A stretch of DNA of 41,280 nucleotides from Deltaproteobacteria bacterium. Lineage in GTDB: Bacteria > Desulfobacterota > Desulfobulbia > Desulfobulbales > JAJRZW01. Positions within the stretch are counted from its first letter, which is position 1, and each line of letters opens with the position of its first letter. Made by a program: the position numbers and the translations under genes. A model generated the notes under the pieces. It saw only the letters and a list, made by a program, of their open reading frames with translations. It was not told where the DNA came from and did no database searches. Positions 24,489 through 33,550 of the stretch are shown in pieces. The DNA lies in NCBI GenBank assembly GCA_024275015.1, contig JAJRZW010000020.1, positions 1-41,280 of the forward strand. Direction: 5' to 3'.

Positions 24489-24637
24489 CAGCCCGTTGAA
24501 AAACGGGCTGGTCGCGACGCACGGACGCGCCGCCGGTTTCACCGGGTTGAAAAACCCAGTGCAATCGAGAGGTTGGCCGGAACTTGTTTTGGCCAACCGG
24601 GAGTTGAAAAAGCCAGGACGGCTTTTTCAACAGTCTG
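24489..24637 (-). mobile_element. Family A MITE, complete copy in reverse orientation
   Basis: 149 bp, nearly identical to the reference copy at 15043 when reverse-complemented, with the same five hairpins. Flanks ATAC (24485-24488) and ATAA (24638-24641) match at three of four bases, compatible with a decayed target duplication. Confidence 0.85.
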
Positions 24638-24789
24638 ATAAACGGTGAATTTTAAACGGTAAACCATAAACTGTAAACCGTAAATTTATCCCGTGGAGGA
24701 GCCAAAATTTGTCCGGAGTTTGCGCAGGGGGGGGCAATCCATCGGGTTCAGCGGAAAGACCAACCAGCGGCGCGGACATCAGCCGCGTA

Positions 24790-24811
24790 CAGCCCGTTTT
24801 TCAACGGGCTG
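24790..24811 (+). repeat. Solo family A right-end hairpin
   Basis: CAGCCCGTTTTTCAACGGGCTG, identical to the right terminus of the reference family A element, preceded by a GGCGCGGACATC block that is also family A-like. The left half of the element is missing. Confidence 0.65.
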
Positions 24812-24848
24812 CTAAAGCCTGTTCCGATGATGAATCAGGATATCATAT

Positions 24849-24881
24849 GATTAATGGCGTTGTAATAATTTCGATCTACTG
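24849..24881 (-). repeat. Family E repeat block, copy 1
   Basis: The reverse complement (starting CAGTAGATCGAAATTATTAC) matches 39861-39893 at all but about five positions. It marks another short dispersed repeat, here just downstream of the ketosynthase gene. Confidence 0.5.
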
Positions 24882-24959
24882 CGTCGTGGCGCATCTTTTC
24901 GTTCGGCATACCGCCGTCGGTCGGTCAGAAAACGAGGCGTTTGCGGCCCATGGTCCTCC

Positions 24960-26189
24960 TCAGACCTTCCTGACCACCACCACCGAATTTATCCCCAGCA
25001 TGCCGAAAGAATTATTGAGGATAACCTTGACCCCGGGAGCGGCGACGGCATTATTGGCTATCATTCCGGGAACGTGGCATTGGCGATCGGGGTCTTCGAG
25101 GTTGATGGTCGGATGAACCATGGCGTCGGTGAACGACGGCAGATTGCCGGCCAGTTCCAGGACCCCGGCGGCTCCCATGGCGTGGCCGATAAGGCTTTTT
25201 GTGTTGTTCACCATGACATCCTCTCCGGCGAATACCGCGTTGATCGCCCGGCTTTCTTCAAGGTCACCCTGGGGGGTACCGGTGGCGTGACTTGAGACAA
25301 GATCAACTTCTTCTGGAGTCATTGCCGCTTTGTTCAGGGCCAGGCGCATACACTCGGCCTGTCTTTCGCCAAAGGGCAGGACAAAGTCACGGGCATCGGA
25401 ATTGACCGCGTAACCGGCTATCTCGCCATGGATTGTGGCATTGCGACTCCTGGCTCGCTCCAGAGTTTCAAGGACCATGACGCAGCCGCCCTCGGCGACC
25501 ACGATACCATTACGACCGCGGTCAAAGGGACGGCAGGCGGCGGTGGCATCATCGTTTCTCGCCAGGGCGCCCTGGGCCCGGAAACTGGCGAAGATACCAA
25601 ATGATGAAGTGGACTCGGATATGCCGCCGGCAAGGGCCATATCCACCTCGCCTAACCGCAGCATCTGCGCCCCCTGGATCAGGGCGAGGTTACCGGCGGC
25701 ACAGGCGCCGCCGAGAGTATAATGGGGTCCGGTGATCCCGAGGTTGATGGTAATCTCGCCGGCGGGGTTGTTCAGAACCGTACGGGGGTTATGGTGATGG
25801 CTCCAGAAAGAGAGGTCATTATCATATCGCGCCAGGTGATGAATCTCATCTTCGGTTTCAACCGAACCGTGTTCGGTAAGGCCGAGATAGACCCCGCAGG
25901 CGGCCGGATCAAACCCGGAAAAATCCATGCCCGCGTCTTTAAGGGCCTCACGGGCGCAATAAACACTGATACACCCGGCCCGGGTGCCGCGGCGATTTTC
26001 CTTTTGGCTCCGGTAGCGGGTCTGCTCAAAATCACAGACCCCGGCCGGAACCCGCCCCACATGGCGGAGATCTATCTCCCCCACCCCGGACTTCCCGGCC
26101 AGGAGAGCGGCGCGGTATTCCCCCAGGCTGTTACCGTTGGGAGCGGTCAAACCGACCCCGGTTATCACAATACGTTCACTGTCGGTCAT
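24960..26189 (-). CDS. FabF-like beta-ketoacyl-ACP synthase
   Basis: About 409 residues. Catalytic triad of condensing enzymes is complete: Cys163 in GGACAAGN, His301 in SSHATGTPQGD and His336 in KSLIGHAMGAAG. The C-terminal loop reads NNSFGMLGINS, where most FabF proteins have NSFGFGG, which may alter chain selectivity. Extends acyl chains on ACP by malonyl condensation. It is the first gene of a set with ACP, oxidoreductase and FabZ-like dehydratase. The start is placed at ATG 26189; a TTG at 26201 is also in frame. Confidence 0.88.
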   Translation of the reverse strand: MTDSERIVITGVGLTAPNGNSLGEYRAALLAGKSGVGEIDLRHVGRVPAGVCDFEQTRYRSQKENRRGTRAGCISVYCAREALKDAGMDFSGFDPAACGVYLGLTEHGSVETEDEIHHLARYDNDLSFWSHHHNPRTVLNNPAGEITINLGITGPHYTLGGACAAGNLALIQGAQMLRLGEVDMALAGGISESTSSFGIFASFRAQGALARNDDATAACRPFDRGRNGIVVAEGGCVMVLETLERARSRNATIHGEIAGYAVNSDARDFVLPFGERQAECMRLALNKAAMTPEEVDLVSSHATGTPQGDLEESRAINAVFAGEDVMVNNTKSLIGHAMGAAGVLELAGNLPSFTDAMVHPTINLEDPDRQCHVPGMIANNAVAAPGVKVILNNSFGMLGINSVVVVRKV

Positions 26190-26316
26190 AATTTCCGGCA
26201 AACTTCCTTGCCATCAAGGCCTTAATGAAATAGAAAGTAGAGAATAATGTTTTTCCCAAGATAAAATCGACAAATTCATCCTAAAAAGGCTGCAAAGCCC
26301 ACCCTTCAGCCTGATA

Positions 26317-26820
26317 ATGACCAATAAAGAAATCGAAACACAAATTAACCGGGAAATGGCGGCCGGTAAATCACGATCCGGAATCTGGTCCGGCCTCACG
26401 GGTACGGAGGAGGAACGGTTCAAGTTCTTTTTTCACCTCAACAACATCTCGCCGCCGCGATTGCGGACAAAATATCAATACCTCAACCTCGTTATCTGTA
26501 TCGTCCTCGCCTTTCTTACCTTTAAAAAGCTTCTCGCCGCCATGGCCTTTGGCCGTTTTGACATATTTTTATTAATGAGCCTGGTGGTGCCGGTGATCAA
26601 CCTCTACGTGCTGCGCGAGGTCATGCGTTTTCACCGCACCGGCTACCGCTTTCTCACCATCCTTTCCGCCCTGGCCCTGTTGCAGCCGGAGAATCATCAG
26701 GCGCAGGAGGCGATCATCCTCATCCTGCTCATCGCCGGGGGCGGATTCATGTGGTTCAGCCTTTTTCCCAGGGGCAGCCTGCTGCCGCGCTCCCTGATCG
26801 AGGGCGGCGATCAACCCTGA
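26317..26820 (+). CDS. Hypothetical four-helix membrane protein
   Basis: 167 residues, family not recognised. A charged N-terminal 40-50 residues is followed by about four hydrophobic segments (roughly residues 52-72, 78-98, 108-125 and 133-152), so probably an inner-membrane protein with a cytoplasmic head. It is divergent from the ketosynthase gene and overlaps the convergent polysaccharide gene by ten bases at their stops. No strong ribosome binding site is seen at 26317. Confidence 0.55.
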   Translation: MTNKEIETQINREMAAGKSRSGIWSGLTGTEEERFKFFFHLNNISPPRLRTKYQYLNLVICIVLAFLTFKKLLAAMAFGRFDIFLLMSLVVPVINLYVLREVMRFHRTGYRFLTILSALALLQPENHQAQEAIILILLIAGGGFMWFSLFPRGSLLPRSLIEGGDQP

Positions 26821-28676
26821 GGCATGAACTCCGGCACCACCTGCCGCAGCCCTTCGCGGACCCCGTCCCCGTCATGGGCGGCAGCGACACGGGCGAGATC
26901 AGCAATGGCCTGATCGAGTTCACCCAGATCGCATTCCTCCCCCCTTAAAACCATAATCTTCTCATGGCCGGTGGCGACAATTCCCTCGCCTTCGGTTATC
27001 AGTTCCTCGTAGAGTTTTTCCCCCGGCCGCAGGCCGATATACCTGACCTCGATCTCGGTATCGGGCTCGCGGCCGCACAAACGGATAAGATCACGGGCCA
27101 TCTGGGCGATCTTTATCGGGGTCCCCATCTTCAGAATAAAGATCTCGCCACCTTCACCCATGGAGGCCGCCTGGAGGATCAACTGGGCCGCCTCTTCAAT
27201 GGACATGAAATAACGGGTGATCTCGGGATCGGTAACGGTCACCGGGCCGCCAAGCTCAATCTGCCGTTTAAAAAGCGGAATCACCGAGCCCGACGAGCCG
27301 AGGACGTTACCGAAACGCACCGCCATGAACCGAGTGGCACCGCAGCCATCGACCCCGGCGCAGACCGCCTGCATGATCTTCTCGGTCATCCTCTTGGTCG
27401 CGCCCATGACATTGGAGGGGCGCACCGCCTTATCGGTGGAGACAAGGATGAAGCGTTCCACCTTGTGGTCGATGGCGGCCTGAACCAGTCTGCGGGTGGC
27501 GACAACATTATTATCTATCGCCTCCCAGGGATTATGCTCGAGCATGGGGACATGCTTGTAGGCGGCGGCGTGAAAAACGGTATCCGGCGGGGATTCGGCA
27601 AAGAGATGATCAAGAAGACGGTCTTCCTGCACCTGGCCGAGAATGGCACGGTAATCGCTGAAACCGTATTCGTGACGGAGTTCCATCTCAATCTGGTAGA
27701 GGTTGAACTCGCTTGCGTCAAGAAGAAGGAGAAGTCGGGGTTTAAAGCGGATGATCTGGCGACAGAGCTCAGAGCCGATGGAACCGCCGGCGCCGGTGAC
27801 CAGGACCACCCGGTCGCTGATGACTCCGCCGATCCGGTCGGTCTCGAGCCTGACCGGGGCCCGGCCGAGAAGATCGCGGTAGGAGACATCGCGGATGTTT
27901 CTGATCGAGACCTTGTCGTCGATGATCTCGCCCAGGGTAGGCAGGGTCTTGAACGGCAGACCGGTGGCGCGGCACTGCTCGACCAGTCTCTGCATCTGGG
28001 CCGCGCGCGCTGAGGGCACGGCGATGATGATCTCGTCAGCCGCGACCTTTTCAGCTATTTCAGGCAGATCAACCACCGCCCCCAATACCGGAATATTATG
28101 AATCAAACGGCCGATCCGGACCGGGTCGTCGTCGATAAAACCCACCACCCGGTACGGCAGGGCACGGTTCTCGCGGATCTCACGGGTCAGTTTCTCGGCC
28201 GTGTCGCCGGCGCCGATGATCAATATTTTTTTCCTGGCACGCCTTTCGGAAGAATCCGGGACCTGCCCCCCAAGCCACTGGTAGGCCAGGCGGATAAGGA
28301 GGCGATGACCGGCAATGAACACCAGGGTGAAAAATCCGTCCATGAGAAAGACCGAACGGGAAAGGCCCTCAAAACGAAAGGCGATAAGAAGAACGCCAAG
28401 GGTCAGGAGCCACGAGGTAAAAACAGCCTTGCATATATTGAGGAGGTCGGCGATCCCGGTATAGCGCCACATGCCGCGATAGAGACCGAAGAAAAAAAAT
28501 GTCCCGATTTTCAAAAGCACAAGCCAAGGGAAAACGTCCCTGATGTATCCCCACTCGACTCCGGTCAGATGACCTTCAAAGCGGAATAAATAGGCGATGA
28601 GATGGGCCGCGGCCATGAGAATGACATCAGTGACCAGCACGGCCCAGAAACGGGGATTCTTAAATTGTCTGAGCAT
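26811..28676 (-). CDS. Membrane nucleotide-sugar 4,6-dehydratase (CapD/PglF/WbpM type)
   Basis: 621 residues. Four N-terminal membrane helices (about residues 10-130), a first Rossmann region with GAGDTAEKL near residue 155, and the catalytic SDR domain beginning VTGAGGSIGSELCRQI near residue 290. 'VSTDKAVRPSNVMGATKRMTEKIM' in the SDR half carries the active-site residues typical of long 4,6-dehydratases. It probably converts UDP-GlcNAc to a 4-keto-6-deoxy sugar for the polysaccharide made by the genes upstream. The start at 28676 precedes the first membrane helix; the longer frame adds unlikely sequence. Confidence 0.88.
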   Translation of the reverse strand: MLRQFKNPRFWAVLVTDVILMAAAHLIAYLFRFEGHLTGVEWGYIRDVFPWLVLLKIGTFFFFGLYRGMWRYTGIADLLNICKAVFTSWLLTLGVLLIAFRFEGLSRSVFLMDGFFTLVFIAGHRLLIRLAYQWLGGQVPDSSERRARKKILIIGAGDTAEKLTREIRENRALPYRVVGFIDDDPVRIGRLIHNIPVLGAVVDLPEIAEKVAADEIIIAVPSARAAQMQRLVEQCRATGLPFKTLPTLGEIIDDKVSIRNIRDVSYRDLLGRAPVRLETDRIGGVISDRVVLVTGAGGSIGSELCRQIIRFKPRLLLLLDASEFNLYQIEMELRHEYGFSDYRAILGQVQEDRLLDHLFAESPPDTVFHAAAYKHVPMLEHNPWEAIDNNVVATRRLVQAAIDHKVERFILVSTDKAVRPSNVMGATKRMTEKIMQAVCAGVDGCGATRFMAVRFGNVLGSSGSVIPLFKRQIELGGPVTVTDPEITRYFMSIEEAAQLILQAASMGEGGEIFILKMGTPIKIAQMARDLIRLCGREPDTEIEVRYIGLRPGEKLYEELITEGEGIVATGHEKIMVLRGEECDLGELDQAIADLARVAAAHDGDGVREGLRQVVPEFMPQG

Positions 28677-28876
28677 GGTCTTCAAAATCCGGTATCTGCT
28701 GAAATCTTCAGAATGGGACACAAGATTAACAAAATCGTAACAAACAGCAACGCCGCTTCGCCAGCGTGATTTCAATAAGCTATAAGCGCAATTGCCGTTG
28801 GCCCGCAATTTATCGCGAGGCCAACAACGTTATTCATACGAAAAACGTGATATTGTGCCATTTTCAGGACGAAAGA

Positions 28877-29440
28877 TCAATGACTCACACCTTCACGACC
28901 GGCGACTTTAAAAAAAGTCATGAATATGATCCGCAGGTCAAGCCGCAGGCCGTGATTATGGAGATAAAACTCATCGAGTTTAACCTTTTCCGGAATCGGC
29001 AGATCATCGCGACCATTTACCTGGGCCCAGCCGGTGAGACCGGGAATAAGCTCATGAACTCCGGCCCGGGTCCGCAGTCCGACCAGATCATCCTGATTAA
29101 ACAGTGCCGGACGGGGACCGACGAAACTCATGTCCCCCCTGAGAATCGACCACAATTGCGGCAGTTCGTCGAGGCTTGTGCGTCGCAGAAAACGACCTGT
29201 CCTGGTGATATAGCGATCCGGATCATCAAGCAGGTGGGTGGCCACCGCCGGGGTATCGATACGCATGGAACGAAACTTGGGCATCCGGAAGATCCGGTTG
29301 CCGCGCCCCACCCGGTCGGACCAGTAAACCGCCGGCCCCGGAGAATCAAGGCGGATCAGGATCACGATCAAAAGCATGGGCAGCCCCAGAATCGCGAAGG
29401 CGATGATGACCATAAATATGTCAAAAAACCGTTTGATCAC
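28877..29440 (-). CDS. Initiating sugar transferase (PglC/WcaJ C-terminal type)
   Basis: About 187 residues, the small form: one N-terminal hydrophobic hairpin (IKRFFDIFMVIIAF...) followed by the catalytic domain. Signature elements KFRSM (near residue 53), RRTSLDELPQLW (near residue 86, Asp-Glu dyad) and MSFVGPRP (near residue 105) are present. Transfers a sugar phosphate to undecaprenyl phosphate to start repeat-unit synthesis at the inner membrane. The GTG at 29440 overlaps the epimerase stop (GTGA); a TTG at 29446 is also in frame. The 200-bp gap after it (28677-28876) has no gene. Confidence 0.9.
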   Translation of the reverse strand: MIKRFFDIFMVIIAFAILGLPMLLIVILIRLDSPGPAVYWSDRVGRGNRIFRMPKFRSMRIDTPAVATHLLDDPDRYITRTGRFLRRTSLDELPQLWSILRGDMSFVGPRPALFNQDDLVGLRTRAGVHELIPGLTGWAQVNGRDDLPIPEKVKLDEFYLHNHGLRLDLRIIFMTFFKVAGREGVSH

Positions 29441-30384
29441 CGGCAATACTCCCTTAAAAACCAGACCGCCGTCTTCCGCAGGCCGTAATCAACCCCTGCC
29501 GGCGGCTGCCACCCGGTTTCCCGGCGAAAACGGCAATCGTCGATCTCAAGGGAGGTCGTCAGACGGCGCATCTCGCGGCCCATGCCGAGAGTTACGGCCG
29601 CGGCCAGCAGAAGCACCGGCGGCACCGGCATCAGTATTGATTTTTTCCCCATGTTCCGCGTCAGCCGCCGCAAGAGTTCGCCGGTGGACAGGGCAACCCC
29701 GTCACTGACCAAATACGCCCTGTCCCCCGCAAGCGGCGCCGACAGGCAAAGATACAGCGCGTCGACCAGGTTTTCCAGACAAATCATGGAGCGACGGTTG
29801 GCGACCATCCCGAAAGGAAGAGGAACGCCGGTTCGGGCAAGACGCAAAAGCCTCAGGAAATTTCCCCCGACCCCGGGGCCGTAAACCAGCGGCGGACGCA
29901 GGACAACGATCTCCATCCCGGTCTCGCGACCGATGGCGAGCAGGGCCTTTTCCGCCTCAAGCTTTGATATGGCATAGGGATCAACGGGCCGGCAGGGTGA
30001 GGCGTCGGTGAACGGTGCCTTGCCGCTCTCCTCGCCGACAACCTTGACCGTACTCACATAGACAAAACGCCTGACCCCGGCCGCGGCCGCTTGCCGGGCA
30101 AGATTAACGGTACCGTCAAGGTTGACCCGCCGGAACTCGGCCAGGGAATTTTTTGCTGTCTCCCGCATCACATGGACCCTGGCCGCGAGATGAACGACGG
30201 CGTCCACCCCGGCCAGGGCCGGCTCCCAGCGGGTATTGCCGTCGATCTCCCCGACCCGGGCGACCGCACAGGGAAGCCCGGCTCCGGAACGGACCGCGCC
30301 GACCGCATCGACTCCCTCGACAATAAGCCTCCTGACGAAACTTGCGCCGACAAAACCCGTAGCTCCGGTAACCAGTGCCTTCAT
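29437..30384 (-). CDS. NAD-dependent nucleotide-sugar epimerase/reductase
   Basis: 315-residue extended SDR: TGATGFVGASFVRRL at the N terminus and YAISKLEAEKALL (YxxxK) near residue 136. Such enzymes are frequent partners of PglC-type transferases, making the 4-epimerised or reduced sugar (for example QuiNAc or FucNAc) that is transferred. Which one is not determinable here. Start and stop overlap both neighbours by four bases (ATGA, GTGA). Confidence 0.82.
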   Translation of the reverse strand: MKALVTGATGFVGASFVRRLIVEGVDAVGAVRSGAGLPCAVARVGEIDGNTRWEPALAGVDAVVHLAARVHVMRETAKNSLAEFRRVNLDGTVNLARQAAAAGVRRFVYVSTVKVVGEESGKAPFTDASPCRPVDPYAISKLEAEKALLAIGRETGMEIVVLRPPLVYGPGVGGNFLRLLRLARTGVPLPFGMVANRRSMICLENLVDALYLCLSAPLAGDRAYLVSDGVALSTGELLRRLTRNMGKKSILMPVPPVLLLAAAVTLGMGREMRRLTTSLEIDDCRFRRETGWQPPAGVDYGLRKTAVWFLREYCR

Positions 30385-31460
30385 GACCGTTCTTCTGTGA
30401 CCATGGCCACGGCCGGCCCAGCGAAACCGGCATCAGTAGCGGCAAGGTAATGGGATGAACGGCGCAGAAACCTCTTTTCCACCAAGTGCCAGAGGATAAA
30501 GGCCGACCCGTAAACAAGGATTGATGCAAGCGCCAGACCGAAAAAAGGATGACCGACAAACACTCCCTTCTGTGTCAACAACTGGATCAGGGGGAAGTGA
30601 ACGATGTAAACGCCATAAGACAGATCCCCGAAACGGCAGACATTTACCCCAAGAGAGCGATAAAAGCCCAGATTGACAATCAATAGAGCCAGGGCTGCCT
30701 GCTCAAAAAACAGTATTCCGGCAGACCGTTCCAGAACGATTACTGCAATTGCAGGCAATAATGTCCTTGCTCCTAAAAAGGGCCCGAGTTCACGACGGTA
30801 GACATAGGCCCCGACTCCGGCGGCAAAATAACCAAATTGTCCGGGCAGCTGCCGGGCCAGGCGCGCCATGAACGATTCGGGGCCGGATGCCAGGTGATTT
30901 AGACCATGCCAGTAAACCAGGGAAAAAAGATACAGAATCAGAAGTACGGGAAGCGGTCGCCATCTTCTGACAAACCAGGCAAGGATGGGAACAAAGAGAT
31001 AAAACATCACCTCTATTTTCAGGGTCCACAGAGACCCGTTCACTGCCTGGAAGTGGTTTGAGGCAAAAACCCCGGGCAGAGATGACCCGAAAAAATTCAA
31101 GAAACACAGGTTTGCGGCCAGGTAACGCCAGAAGCCGCGGCTGAAATATTGCGAAGCGGACAGGTCCGAAGCCCAGAAAAGACTGACTGCGGCAATAATT
31201 ACAACCGAGGCATAGCCGGGATAAAGGCGCCGCATCCTCCGTGACAGATATTCGCCCAGTCCGGGCGAACGCTCATAACTCATGAACACCAGAAAGCCGC
31301 TGATCACAAAAAAGCCCTTAACCGCCAGATCGGCTGAAATAACCTTGCCGATCCAGGACAGCTCGTCGGCGCCGGAAAGGATGGCGGCATGATAAAAAAA
31401 TACCATGCTGGCCAGAAACAGACGTATGTGATCAAGATTATTGCGGCGAAGATCGATCAT
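30381..31460 (-). CDS. Acyltransferase 3 family O-acyltransferase
   Basis: About 359 residues with roughly ten hydrophobic segments. The family's N-terminal pattern is visible: RRNNLDHIRLFLASMVFFYHA (active His near residue 21) and 'VKGFFVISGFLVFMSYERS'. Adds acetyl or similar groups to polysaccharide units at the inner membrane. The ATG at 31460 is preferred over upstream in-frame codons because the preceding gene ends at 31463. Confidence 0.85.
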   Translation of the reverse strand: MIDLRRNNLDHIRLFLASMVFFYHAAILSGADELSWIGKVISADLAVKGFFVISGFLVFMSYERSPGLGEYLSRRMRRLYPGYASVVIIAAVSLFWASDLSASQYFSRGFWRYLAANLCFLNFFGSSLPGVFASNHFQAVNGSLWTLKIEVMFYLFVPILAWFVRRWRPLPVLLILYLFSLVYWHGLNHLASGPESFMARLARQLPGQFGYFAAGVGAYVYRRELGPFLGARTLLPAIAVIVLERSAGILFFEQAALALLIVNLGFYRSLGVNVCRFGDLSYGVYIVHFPLIQLLTQKGVFVGHPFFGLALASILVYGSAFILWHLVEKRFLRRSSHYLAATDAGFAGPAVAMVTEERS

Positions 31461-31462
31461 GG

Positions 31463-32296
31463 TCACCAGAGGCGCAGGCCCCATATTGAAAAAAAAGTCC
31501 TGGCCGAGGCCAGAAACATTTTTACATGCTTTATACCCTTACGGGCCGCGTCACCGCCGAGATGTTTAATCTTTACCGCCGGAACATGGGCCAGAAGTAC
31601 TTTTTCTCCAAGCCTTAAAGAAAAATCAAAATCTTCAAAATAGAGAAAATAACGCGGATCGAAACCGCCGACCATATCCCATGCCCGGCGTCGCATGAAC
31701 ATGAAACAGCCGCTGACTATCGGAATACCGGTGACCGCTGAGTCTCCGCCACAGACGTCTCGCATCTCATAGGTTGCAAGACGCCCTGAAAAAAAACTTT
31801 TCGCCCAGGACGGGGCAAAACCGCGCAAAGCAAGGTCAAAAAGGTTGGGAAATCTCTTGCAGAGATCAAGACGGCTGCCCCTGAAATTTATGCCGCAGGG
31901 GCTGATGAGCCCGACTTCAGGATTTTCTTCAAGAAAGCTTAAAGCCCGGCCGATGGCGGCAAGGTCAATGACCACGTCAGGGTTGAGGACCAGATAAAAG
32001 CGGGAAGGATACGCCGCCGCGGCCAGATTATGACCGGCGCCGAAACCCACGTTTCCCTGTCCGCTGATTATATCGGTCTCAACAAAAGGGAAAATAGCGG
32101 CCACTGTCGAGAGAACCGCCTCAAGCTCAAGGCGTGAATTTTCATCCGGACCATTGTCTACCAGAACAACCATCGCCGATTCCAGGAGTTTGTCTCTTCT
32201 CGCCTGTTCAAGGGAAAAGACAAGACTCTCAAGGGTGTCTTTGAGTTCGGCCAGATCCGGCCTGTATGTCACAACGGAAACCAGAAGATCAACCAT
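31463..32296 (-). CDS. Family 2 glycosyltransferase
   Basis: 277 residues. 'VSVVTYRPDLAELKDTLESL' at the N terminus, the nucleotide-binding LNPDVVID near residue 107, and 'GCFMFMRRRAWDMVGGFDPRYFLYFEDFDFSLRL' near residues 192-225 with the ED..D metal/acceptor motif typical of rhamnosyltransferase-like GT2 enzymes. With rmlABCD downstream, dTDP-rhamnose is a plausible donor; this is inference. Confidence 0.85.
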   Translation of the reverse strand: MVDLLVSVVTYRPDLAELKDTLESLVFSLEQARRDKLLESAMVVLVDNGPDENSRLELEAVLSTVAAIFPFVETDIISGQGNVGFGAGHNLAAAAYPSRFYLVLNPDVVIDLAAIGRALSFLEENPEVGLISPCGINFRGSRLDLCKRFPNLFDLALRGFAPSWAKSFFSGRLATYEMRDVCGGDSAVTGIPIVSGCFMFMRRRAWDMVGGFDPRYFLYFEDFDFSLRLGEKVLLAHVPAVKIKHLGGDAARKGIKHVKMFLASARTFFSIWGLRLW

Positions 32297-32301
32297 TTCC
32301 C

Positions 32302-33519
32302 TTACCTTTCAGCAGCAACGGCGATTGCCTTTTTAGAGTTAACAAAGAGCAGCACTGAAAGGAACAGAAACAGAAAAAATTCGGTAAACACCGTGGCGAT
32401 TATTGCCCCCATGGCCCCGCGCTCAGGGACAAGAAAGAGGTTCATGATAACGTTAAGCAGGGCTCCCAGGCCCGCGGCCACGGCATACCAGCCCTCCCGG
32501 TTAATGGCAATGGCTCCCTGGGTAAGGATGGTATTGGGAAACATGAAAAGCAGGGCCACGGTCAACCCGGTGAGCATCCCGGCCGCGGGCCGGTAATCGG
32601 CTCCAAAGGTCATGGCAACAATAAAATTGGCGCCCCAGTAAACAGCCCCAAGCACTGCAACTCCCGCCACCGCCATCAACAAGGTTTCAAACCACAGGGA
32701 ACGATAAAACCTGCGCGCATCCTCAAGCAGCCGCAAGCGCCGAAAGCATATCTGCCCCAGAGGAGCCAGGAGCAGAACCACCCCGCCAAGGAGCCTTGCG
32801 GCGGCAGCGTAATTACCCACCTGGGACGAATCAGGGCAGAGATACTTCAACACCACGATATCACTGCGGAAATAAATCTGGGTCGCGGCGTCGATGCTGA
32901 GAAAAACCAGGACCTGACGGTATATCCCGCCGGAAAAAGAAAAAGACGGCCGGGGTATTATTCCGGAGCGCAGCGGCAGAATAAGGGACAGGCCCATCCC
33001 CACAATCCCGCCGACAAAGATCCATGAAATATCACCACGGCCCAGCAGCAACCCGGCAATCATTCCGGCTGCCGACAAGGTCCGGACCGCAGACTGCCAT
33101 ACCGCCTCACGCGAAAACCTGCCCTTTCCTTTGAGTCGGGAGGAAACCACGCCGGTAAGCGCGAACAGGGCCATGAAGGCAAGCGCGGATAAGAGGGCGG
33201 CCCGGTGGAGCATCGGCAGGAATGATACCAGCACCCAGCCGATGACAAGGGTGACAATCACATGACCAACGGCAAGGGCGGAGATCCCGTCAACGTCAAA
33301 GACGGTTTCAGCATCACTCTTTCTGGTCTCCTCCCGGAATATGAGGGTCTTGTACCCCCCCTCAATTACCATGAGATATATATAGACAATGCTTATCACA
33401 TAGCTGTAGTCCGCAAACAGCCCAACCCCCAGGACCCGGCCGATGACGAAAGTCACCACCAGAGAAACCATGGCCACGTATCCGGTTGCCAACCATTGCC
33501 CCAGAAGCGATCTGATCAT
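32302..33519 (-). CDS. Polysaccharide flippase (Wzx type)
   Basis: 405 residues with about twelve hydrophobic segments and few charged residues, beginning 'LGQWLATGYVAMVSLVVTFVIGRVLG' like the polysaccharide-biosynthesis (MATE-superfamily) transporters. It would move lipid-linked repeat units across the inner membrane. No Wzy polymerase or chain-length regulator is seen in the window. Confidence 0.85.
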   Translation of the reverse strand: MIRSLLGQWLATGYVAMVSLVVTFVIGRVLGVGLFADYSYVISIVYIYLMVIEGGYKTLIFREETRKSDAETVFDVDGISALAVGHVIVTLVIGWVLVSFLPMLHRAALLSALAFMALFALTGVVSSRLKGKGRFSREAVWQSAVRTLSAAGMIAGLLLGRGDISWIFVGGIVGMGLSLILPLRSGIIPRPSFSFSGGIYRQVLVFLSIDAATQIYFRSDIVVLKYLCPDSSQVGNYAAAARLLGGVVLLLAPLGQICFRRLRLLEDARRFYRSLWFETLLMAVAGVAVLGAVYWGANFIVAMTFGADYRPAAGMLTGLTVALLFMFPNTILTQGAIAINREGWYAVAAGLGALLNVIMNLFLVPERGAMGAIIATVFTEFFLFLFLSVLLFVNSKKAIAVAAER

Positions 33520-33550
33520 GCATTATCCCTTGAAAAACCGACCATTCGAT

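Larger units (their letters stand above)
24339..24959. other. 620-bp repeat-filled gap between ACP and ketosynthase genes
   Basis: The gap holds a degraded family A right end (CCGATTTTCAACGGACGG near 24451-24468), a complete inverted family A copy (24489-24637), a solo right-end hairpin (24790-24811) and a family E block (24849-24881). I see no credible gene in it; short frames here are translations of repeat sequence. An AT-rich stretch with repeated GTAAAC/GTAAATT (24650-24690) is also present. Confidence 0.7.

Noticed and set aside
4984-24811. The many GTTGAAAAA/CAGCCCG repeats as a CRISPR array or CRISPR-like locus.
   Set aside because: Copies are dispersed over 20 kb in both orientations with no regular spacing or spacers, and no cas genes are present.
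24709-25116. A 135-residue plus-strand frame in the ACP-ketosynthase gap.
   Set aside because: It starts in repeat sequence and runs into the 3' end of the ketosynthase gene on the opposite strand.
26964-28013. A 349-residue plus-strand frame inside the dehydratase gene.
   Set aside because: The minus strand encodes a full CapD-type enzyme with all motifs; the plus frame is a shadow.
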